Shown here in pieces: positions 57,862 to 64,000 of a stretch of DNA of 64,000 nt. The stretch comes from Codonopsis lanceolata. Its lineage: Eukaryota; Streptophyta; Magnoliopsida; Asterales; Campanulaceae. Numbering within the stretch: the stretch's first letter is position 1; each line of letters begins with the position of its first letter. Below the pieces are notes generated by a model. The model made no database searches. It was not told where the DNA came from and saw only the letters and a list, made by a program, of their open reading frames with translations. The position numbers and the translations under genes are program-made. Where the stretch lies: NCBI GenBank assembly GCA_013146195.2, contig CM028380.1:81641128-81705127 (forward strand). The letters are read 5' to 3'.

Positions 57862-58439
57862 TCTTTGCCTGATCTAGTCTTGGGCCGGTCCTTGCGGTTT
57901 ATAGGATATCTGGGCTTAACTGAATGTGAGAACTCCTAAAACCCTGTCAAAAGAAGAAACACCTTAGATGGAATGCAAGGCAGGGCCTCGCGAAACCCCT
58001 CAGGTGTGAGAGTAAATATTGAGCTTAGTTGAAAGCAAAATAACATGGTTTCGGTGTATAGAATAGTGCGTACCTTTCGAATGAGATTTTATGAAGTATA
58101 TATAGCCTTTCTGGGAGTAGGATCCGGGTTAGGCTATGATCACGGAGATATTTTAGGACTGTAATACCATAAATGCGGGTTGATCGCGTAACCGAAGGAA
58201 TCATGGCTAAAATCTCGGGACCAGCGAGGTTATCTCGAAATTAATACCGAGCTCAATCGGGCAGCCTTACTCCCTGCTCGCTGAGTGATAGAGAAATTCC
58301 TGCTCGGGATAGATGTATGATGATCATCTCACGACTATCCTGCTCGGGTAATCTCTTTCTTGGTCTCTGTCATACACGTGACTATCACGTGTTGGTGCCT
58401 GTGCTTGGCTCGTGACCAAAGTTTGGGCCGAGCTCATCA
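57862..58439 (-). repeat. 5' LTR of the Tat element (about 580 bp)
   Basis: On the minus strand it begins TGATGAGCTCGGCCC at 58439 and has a TATA box (complement of TATATATAGCC, 58097-58107). The 3' boundary is set just before the primer-binding-like TTGGTTCTGGGAAACG (57841-57857 complement), so it is approximate. The matching LTR is lost at the gap. Confidence 0.65.
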
Positions 58440-58782
58440 AGTCCTAAATTTGTGATTGCATTCGAAAGAATAGGTTTTGAATATGAAGAAAGGAGTACAA
58501 TTGAGAATGATGGAATTTGTTGAAATGTGTCCAAGAGAGAGAGAGGATAGACATTTTAGGATGAAGTCAACGAAGATGAACTTTTATAGTTGGATTACTT
58601 GAATGGTTAGAAATTTAGAAAAGTGGATCGATACGTAATAATTCCTAAACTATAAATGCAACGTTGAGTCCTAGTCTAATTCCCCGAACTCAAGCCCCAA
58701 GTGCACCGGTGATCCTAATACTAAAAAAAATTTGAATTTAGTTCTTGTACACGCTATGCACGACGATGACTAAAGTTGATTG
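58440..58782. other. Intergenic between Tat LTR and Pack-MULE
   Basis: 343 bp with no gene or repeat I recognise. Confidence 0.4.
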
Positions 58783-60308
58783 TTATTACTTGGCAAAACC
58801 CTCCATTTGGCCACCCAACTTTTCAAAAACTTGCAATGCGGCCACCGAAAGTTTAAAACTTGCAATGAGGCCACTATACATTAGTTAGGATGCAAGCGAG
58901 CCCATTTTTTGGACGGCCGTTAAATTTGGCCGTTAAATTATGTAATTACCTATTTTACCCTTCTAAATACAATTTCTTGTCTGATATTAGAAATTTAAGG
59001 GGTCTAACTGAAAAAAAATAAATTACATTTGCTATTTGTATAAAGAGAATGGGTCAAATTATAATTAAAAAAAATAAACATCACTTGAGAGTTTGATTTC
59101 TTCATCTATCAAACCCAGATCAAACCCAAAAATCAAACCCAGATCAAACAAAAAATCAAACCCATGTCTGAATCTCTCTTTAGGTATCGATTTCTTCATC
59201 CTCAGCTTCCACGGTGGTCGGCGAGAATACGGAGAGTTCAAAGAATCAACTTTAATCTGAGTGAAAATTTGGGGAAGAAAGAAAGGCAGAGAGTATGCGA
59301 GGGGCTTCAGATCTTCACACCCAGCGGCCTCCCTCCCACCTTTATCGATCTTCATAGCCGCCGGCGAAGCCACCTCCAGATCCGGCCTTCTCTCACCCAG
59401 CTCCTACCGAGTTCTTCAATCTCAAATCGCACCAACCCCAGTTCGATCTCCCTCCGACTTCACACCCAGCGGCCTCCCTCCCACCTTTATCGATCTTCAT
59501 AGCCGCCGGCGAAGCCACCTCCAGATCCGGCCTTCACCGGCTCTGAGTTCTTCGGTCTCAGTGGACGGCAGATGGGTTGTGATCGACGAGGTGAGAGAAA
59601 CCCAAACCGATGGAGGGCGGCTTGGAAGGCGCCAAGGAGAAGATGTGCGAGAGAGAAACGCTGGTGGCGAGGCAGACGGTGGAGCGGCAACGACAAGTGG
59701 TGATGATCGCGTGATGGGTTGCTGTGAGTGGAGTATGTGGCGGTGGTGAGTGGTGACCTGTGAGTAGAGTATAGTAGGGGGCGGAATGACGACTTTTGTG
59801 TTAGGTTTTTTTGACGAATTGGGGCTTGGAGGCAGCGATTAGGCGTACTAGGAGGAGAAAGCGGCTTGCCGCCGGCGTGAATGGCTGGAGTGGACGGCGG
59901 TGGTGACTGGAGTGGACGGCGAGTTGGATGGGTTGTGATCGACAGCAAGTGAGAGAAACCCAAACTAATGGAGGACGGCTTGGAGGCTGGCAGATTGGCT
60001 GAATTAATTGCAAAATTACCCTATTACTCTATCTCATTTAAACCAATTACCTCCCATTACCTGATGTTTCAATTGAACCCCCTTTGGTTTTTAATGACAC
60101 ATAAAAAGAATAATTTTCAATTTAAAGGGGGGCAATATAGGGATTTCACTCAGATTTAATGGTGGAGCTAACGGCCGTCCAAAATATGGGCACGCTTGCA
60201 ACATTAATTTAGTTCAGTGGCCTCATTGCAAGTTTTAAACTTTCGGTGGCCGCATTGCAAGTTTTTGAAAAGTTGGGTGACCAAATGGAGAGTTTTGCCT
60301 TATTACTT
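58783..60308. mobile_element. Mutator-like element with 9-bp target duplication (Pack-MULE-like)
   Basis: The element 58792-60299 (1508 bp) has terminal inverted repeats of about 140 bp. The left one begins GGCAAAACCCTCCATTTGG and the right one, inverted, GGCAAAACTCTCCATTTGG. It is flanked by perfect 9-bp duplications TTATTACTT (58783-58791 and 60300-60308). Long TIRs with a 9-bp duplication are diagnostic of Mutator-like elements. It has no transposase. The interior 59160-59990 is much more GC-rich than its surroundings, which suggests captured host sequence. Confidence 0.92.
59161..59990. other. GC-rich cargo of the Pack-MULE-like element
   Basis: Long overlapping frames exist on both strands: 59164-59502 and 59261-59749 on plus, 59487-59963 on minus. 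They are Ser/Pro/Arg-rich and mutually incompatible, and I recognise no domain. A ~79-bp block is duplicated (59311-59389 and 59457-59536, starting TTCACACCCAGCGGCCTCC). Another is duplicated at 59561-59630 and about 59913-59985 (GGGTTGTGATCGAC, then GAGAGAAACCCAAAC). It could be captured 5' exon or promoter sequence of a host gene. No confident CDS. Confidence 0.5.
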
Positions 60309-60689
60309 ATTAACTTATTATCTGTTGATGGTTCCTGAACAAGTTAGATTCAGGTCCGTTAAATGAGATTAAAGGGATGAGGTTGTATAAATTGAAATTT
60401 TAAGGTCATTCAAATAATTATTTTTTGAAAAAAATATCTCCACGGTTTTTTTTTTTTTTAAAATTATTAAGTTAAGAAATTGGTATGTATAGTGTAAAGG
60501 TATTTTAAAAAAAACATTCAAGATTTTCACCAATTTTTTATTTGAAAAAAGCAATATACAAGAAACTGACGTGTATTGTAAAAAAAAACTTGGTATAAAT
60601 TAACTTTTAGAAACTAGTTTTCATTCAAAAATATTTAATTTTTATTTCAAAATAACATCCTTCTTATACCAATAAATAAATAAGGAGAA
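60309..60689. other. AT-rich spacer; nothing recognised
   Basis: Poly(A/T)-rich sequence without coding or repeat signature. Confidence 0.4.
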
Positions 60690-61540
60690 AATTATGACCG
60701 GTTCCTTTTTTAAAGTTTTTAATCTCAAAGGTTTATCGTTCTTTTTTTTTAACCGCAAAAGACCATTTTTCTAAATATTGTTCCAAAAATGTCATCGTCT
60801 TCTTCAACAACTCTGACAACATACTTTGGATTCGAAAATCACGATTATGCGCAACGAAACGGGGATCGAGGGGGCAACACCCCCAAAAGGTAAATGAGTT
60901 TTTTGATTCATGGAATACGAAACTATAATAGATCTATGTTGGGTTGAAGGCTTTTTCAGTTGAAACGAAGGCAGAGAAAGAGGAAAAAGAAGAATGCTTA
61001 CGACGGAGGAGATTGAAGAAGAAGATAGAGGACGTAAACTAGTTCTTTATATTTTTGTACCGCAATTCATAAATTTCATTGCATTATTTTTGCACCGCGG
61101 TTCAAAAGTTTAATTTCCTAGTTGTACTGCGATTCATAAATTTCATTGCATTATTTTTGTATCGCGATTCAAAGTTTAATTTTTAGTCTACTTTTTCACC
61201 GCGATTCATAAATTTTATTGTATTATTTTTGCACCGCGATTCAAAGTTTAATTTCCTAATATATTTTGCACCACGATTCATAAATTTCATTATACTAATT
61301 TTTGTACTGCGCTTCAAAGTTTAATTTGCTAATCACTTTTTGTACTGCGATTCATAAAGTTTAATTATACTGCTATGCAAAAATAATGACCTCCGTAATA
61401 CATATACAATTCATTAAAGATATCGTAGTTATTTTACCATAAAAATGATTTTTTCTAATAAAAAAATAAAAAAAAACGTACTGTAACGATTAAACAACTT
61501 AATCACATTTTTTTTTTCAATAAATAATGTTTATGGACCA
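60690..61540. mobile_element. Dispersed repeat family member 2 (CACCGCGATTCA-type)
   Basis: Homologous to 48470-49450 by shared ordered phrases: AAATATTGTTCCAAAAATG, TCGTCTTCTTCAACAAC, GCAACGAAACGGGGATCGA, GCTTACGACGGAGGAG, and the AAAATGATTTTTTCTAAT tail. Positions 61050-61370 hold about five tandem units of roughly 60-67 bp with the words CCGCGATTCATAAATTTCAT and TTTTTGCACCGCGATTCAAA. No coding capacity. Confidence 0.65.
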
Positions 61541-62060
61541 TGGTTCCGAAAAATGCTGTCCTGTTGGACCTGAGGCCTGCCTTATACCTAATTGGTGAAG
61601 CCAACATTCTTCTTATCCTGCACCATAGTGGGCCAATAGTAACTCATGTTGGATTCTAAACTCCGTAAGGCACAGAATGGGCCAAACTGGACCCACAAAA
61701 TGTCGAAGAAAGTAAGGTAATGATTCGAAGGGACAACGCAGGGTGCACGTGCACATATTGAGTTAAAACTAAAAAGCTCATTCAACCAGGTGATATCACG
61801 TGCCATCCCGCTTAAAGTTCTCAAAATCAGGTGATTCCCACCTGACATAGACCACTCTCCAAATTATACTTTTTATTATTATTAATTTTTTTTTTGAGGA
61901 ACCAGTTTCCAATTTCATTCTGCCGACAGGACTTTTCTAGTTGAATAGTACGAATGATCAATTTATTATATCCAAAAACTGCATCTATTTTAGCTAAATA
62001 ATCCATCATTTTATTTTGAATTGTTTTATTTAAATAGTCTATTTTCAAAATCTATGACAT
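61541..62060 (-). other. Unrecognised repeat-like segment with minus-strand frames
   Basis: Two minus-strand frames (61848-61588 and 62048-61827) are protein-like. The second contains KMMDYLAKIDAVFGYNKLII and LEKSCRQNEIGNWFLKK, words I believe recur in plant repeat-derived sequence, though I cannot name the family. Treat as a probable transposon-derived fragment. Confidence 0.25.
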
Positions 62061-63223
62061 AAAAATATAATTTTATTATTAATAAATTATTATAAATGTT
62101 ATTTTTTTTTCAAAGTTTGACTTTCAATCGAAAACTTTTTACTCAAAACGGAGAAAATATAATTCGAATAATGGATTTAAGCGGGAGAAAACATGTGAAT
62201 AACAAAGAAAATTTAAAAACTTAAGCTATTAATTAGAGAGAGCTTAAGAATATATATTTACGGTTTACAATCGGTGTCTATGAAGCTACTAATTTATCTT
62301 TAGTATCAATCATCATTAATATGCAATTACAATATTGAAATGGAACACAATATACTACCTACGATCCCAGATACTGTATCTAAAAATCAACTTTTTAATT
62401 TTTCCCAAAAAAAAAAACTTTTTGATCTAATACTCGCACCTCAAGGTCTTCTAGATAGGTTTTTGATGTGAATGACACCATAATTTGGTTGACTATCAAA
62501 TTGATAGGTAGAATTTAAGATATAAATAACGAATCTCGAGTTTTCAATCCATAACACTAAAGAATATAGGCTTATAAAAATATATAAAATAAAATGTTAA
62601 AAGACATTTATATAGGCTTACAACCCTAAAAAGTAAAATATAAAACTTAGACCAATAAAAAGATGCTTTAAACCTTAAAATTTATAGGTAAGGAAACCTA
62701 ATAATATGCGAACAAAACTCTACCCAATCAGTAAAACAATAAAACCTAGCAAAAAAGTAGGCCAAAACAGCTTCGAGATTTCGGGGGCGGTCGTTCCGCC
62801 TAAGATGAAGCAATCACTCAGGATACAAGGAGTACGTTATGAAATTTCCAGTATTTTCACTTTGCTCCCTTAAGGTTTTCAAAACATCTTTCTAAGCCTA
62901 CAAATTTGTCCCCAACATTCCAAACTCTAGGAAACATTTTTAAAACTTGTCAGGATCGTATCCTTTCCCTTTTAAGGCAACAACTCAATAAGGACGACCT
63001 ATTATTTCATAGTTGTCGTCGTCATTTTGAATAAAAACGGGAAATAATTGCAATTTTTTTGATCTATTTCAAATTAAACCTCTTGTTTTTATTTTTAACC
63101 TATAAAACCCTTACTTATTTTTGTTTCAATTAAAACCTTATGTTAATGTGAGGGTATATACCTTAACGAAAGGCTAAGTTGGGACTGACTAGATTCCTTT
63201 CAAACTAATTGCAAAGAAAAATA
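62061..63223. other. Intergenic; nothing recognised
   Basis: AT-rich, with many stops in all frames. No repeat structure was noticed apart from short A/T runs. Confidence 0.4.
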
Positions 63224-63350
63224 CTAAGTTTACCGCCAGGATTATCACTATGGTGACAACTTTGTCTTGAAGGTAAAGTGCATGTGAGGTGCATGTGCAT
63301 CTTTAAGGCATAGTTGTCACCATAGTGGTAATCCTGGTGGTAAACCTAGC
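63224..63350. mobile_element. Hairpin MITE-like inverted repeat (~127 bp)
   Basis: The left arm (63227-63264, containing TTTACCGCCAGGATTATCAC and TATGGTGACAACTTTG) is the inverse of the right arm (about 63310-63347) with about four mismatches, leaving a loop near 45 bp. GCAAAG occurs just outside both ends (63211-63216 and 63350-63355), a possible short target duplication. No superfamily assigned. Confidence 0.65.
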
Positions 63351-63450
63351 AAAGTTGGTTTAAAATTACAAGTCCCAATTTCAAATTTAAAATTAAAAGT
63401 CTCAACTTCAAAAGAAATTGGAATAGGCAAAAGCTAGCAAAGAGTCGAAT

Positions 63451-63665
63451 GAAACCAAAAAAGTTAGATGAAACCAAAAATTCATCAACTTGAGGTCAAA
63501 CATTCTTCGATCCATCAACTTGAGTAACCATGAAAAATCATCTACATGAAACCAAAAAAGTTAGATGAAACCAAAAATCCATCAACTTGAGGTCAAACAT
63601 TCTTCGATCCATCAACTTGAGTAACCATGAAAAATCATCTACATGAAACCAAAAAAGTTAGATGA
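63451..63665. repeat. 97-bp tandem repeat (2.2 copies)
   Basis: GAAACCAAAAAAGTTAGATG recurs at 63451, 63548 and 63645, exactly 97 bp apart. The copies are nearly identical (one clear difference: AAATTCATC versus AAATCCATC). Confidence 0.95.
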
Positions 63666-63826
63666 AAATTATGAAACAAACTAAAAAAACAATAAATCAA
63701 ATAGGCAAAAGCTAGCAAAACGTTACTTTTTTAAATTTATCTTCAACAATCAATCCTCATTGAAACAATTTGCACGAAACTTGGGTCGACTTTTCAATTT
63801 ATCTATAAGATAAATCAAATTAAATG

Positions 63827-64000
63827 TCAAATAAGAAAATCAAAATGACAAACACATAAGTAAAAGTTAATAATAATTGTCAATTTTGTACCTAACTTAA
63901 TCTTCTCAAGATGCTCTTGTAATTCCTCCAAAACTTGAGCATGTAAAATTTGACTTTCATTATCAACCCGAGTATTACAAATCCAATCTTGTGCACATAT
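63827..64000 (-). pseudogene. hAT transposase C-terminal tail, partial at window edge
   Basis: A minus-strand frame is open from the window end (64000) to a stop at 63827. It starts ICAQDWICNTRVDNESQILH and continues QVLEELQEHLEKIK. The CAQDW motif followed by an acidic Glu/Leu-rich tail is typical of the end of RICESLEEPER-type hAT transposases. The rest lies outside the window, so intactness is unknown. Confidence 0.45.

Larger units (their letters stand above)
52541..58439 (-). mobile_element. Ty3/gypsy retrotransposon, Tat lineage, truncated at gap
   Basis: On the minus strand: 5' LTR (58439 to about 57862), a primer-binding-like TTGGTTCTGGGAAACG, gag, protease, RT, RNase H, a second RNase H, and the start of integrase, then the gap. 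Two RNase H domains in tandem are the hallmark of the plant Tat lineage. All frames are broken by small changes. Confidence 0.85.

Noticed and set aside
59261..59963. Overlapping 162- and 158-codon frames as real genes
   Set aside because: They lie on opposite strands of the same GC-rich cargo, are low-complexity, include duplicated DNA, and show no domain; treated as captured non-functional sequence.

Overview
This is a stretch of plant nuclear DNA, most likely from a eudicot. The evidence is AT-rich intergenic sequence, spliced genes with GT-AG introns, a plant-type tRNA-Gly, Stowaway MITEs, a Helitron, Mutator-like elements and Ty3/gypsy elements of the plant chromovirus and Tat lineages. 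Two runs of exactly 100 N (8019-8118 and 52441-52540) are assembly gaps, so the window is a draft scaffold. Only three host genes can be supported: a VUP-like (VASCULAR-RELATED UNKNOWN PROTEIN) gene at 9500-10383 (+), a tRNA-Gly(CCC) at 13502-13572 (-), and an eight-exon gene for the mitochondrial electron transfer flavoprotein alpha subunit (ETFA) at 28389-34824 (-). Almost everything else is transposable element or repeat.

Layout. 223-1697: dead hAT transposase fragment. 1699-8018: minus-strand chromovirus (2.84-kb LTR, then decayed pol), cut by the first gap. 8119-18158: a host island with the VUP gene, Stowaway MITEs, a SINE-like retroposon, the tRNA, a 2.2-kb tandem array of a ~576-bp unit, and a duplicated ~320-bp unit. 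18159-24623: a small inverted-repeat element split by a 6.3-kb retrotransposon that has two 475-bp LTRs, no recognisable protein genes and four different tandem arrays (a LARD, probably mobilised by a Tat-type relative). 24640-27290: diverged terminal-repeat pieces of Mutator-like character. 28389-34824: ETFA, with MITEs in two introns.

35069-46810: the most unusual object, a Mutator-like composite of about 11.7 kb. It carries a decayed MuDR-type transposase, a decayed multi-exon gene that joins a plant-mobile-domain-like N-terminus and coiled coil to a C48 (ULP1-like) protease, and two large arrays of a ~65-bp repeat built around a near-perfect 23-bp palindrome. Several palindromes carry matched changes in both arms. 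Its left end lies only about 245 bp upstream of the ETFA start codon.

46811-52440: a dispersed repeat-family member, a Helitron helicase remnant with a recognisable Helitron 3' terminus, and an inverted second copy of the hAT fragment that shares stop codons with the first. 52541-58439: minus-strand Tat-lineage gypsy element (5' LTR, gag, pol with two RNase H domains), cut by the second gap. 58792-60299: a complete short Mutator-like element with ~140-bp TIRs and a perfect 9-bp target duplication around GC-richer cargo (Pack-MULE-like). 60690-64000: a second member of the dispersed family, a hairpin MITE, a 97-bp tandem repeat and the tail of another hAT transposase at the window edge.

The three host genes do not form a pathway. 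The main story is nested transposon insertion around two conserved single-copy plant genes. All family assignments come from reading motifs by eye; no database search was run.
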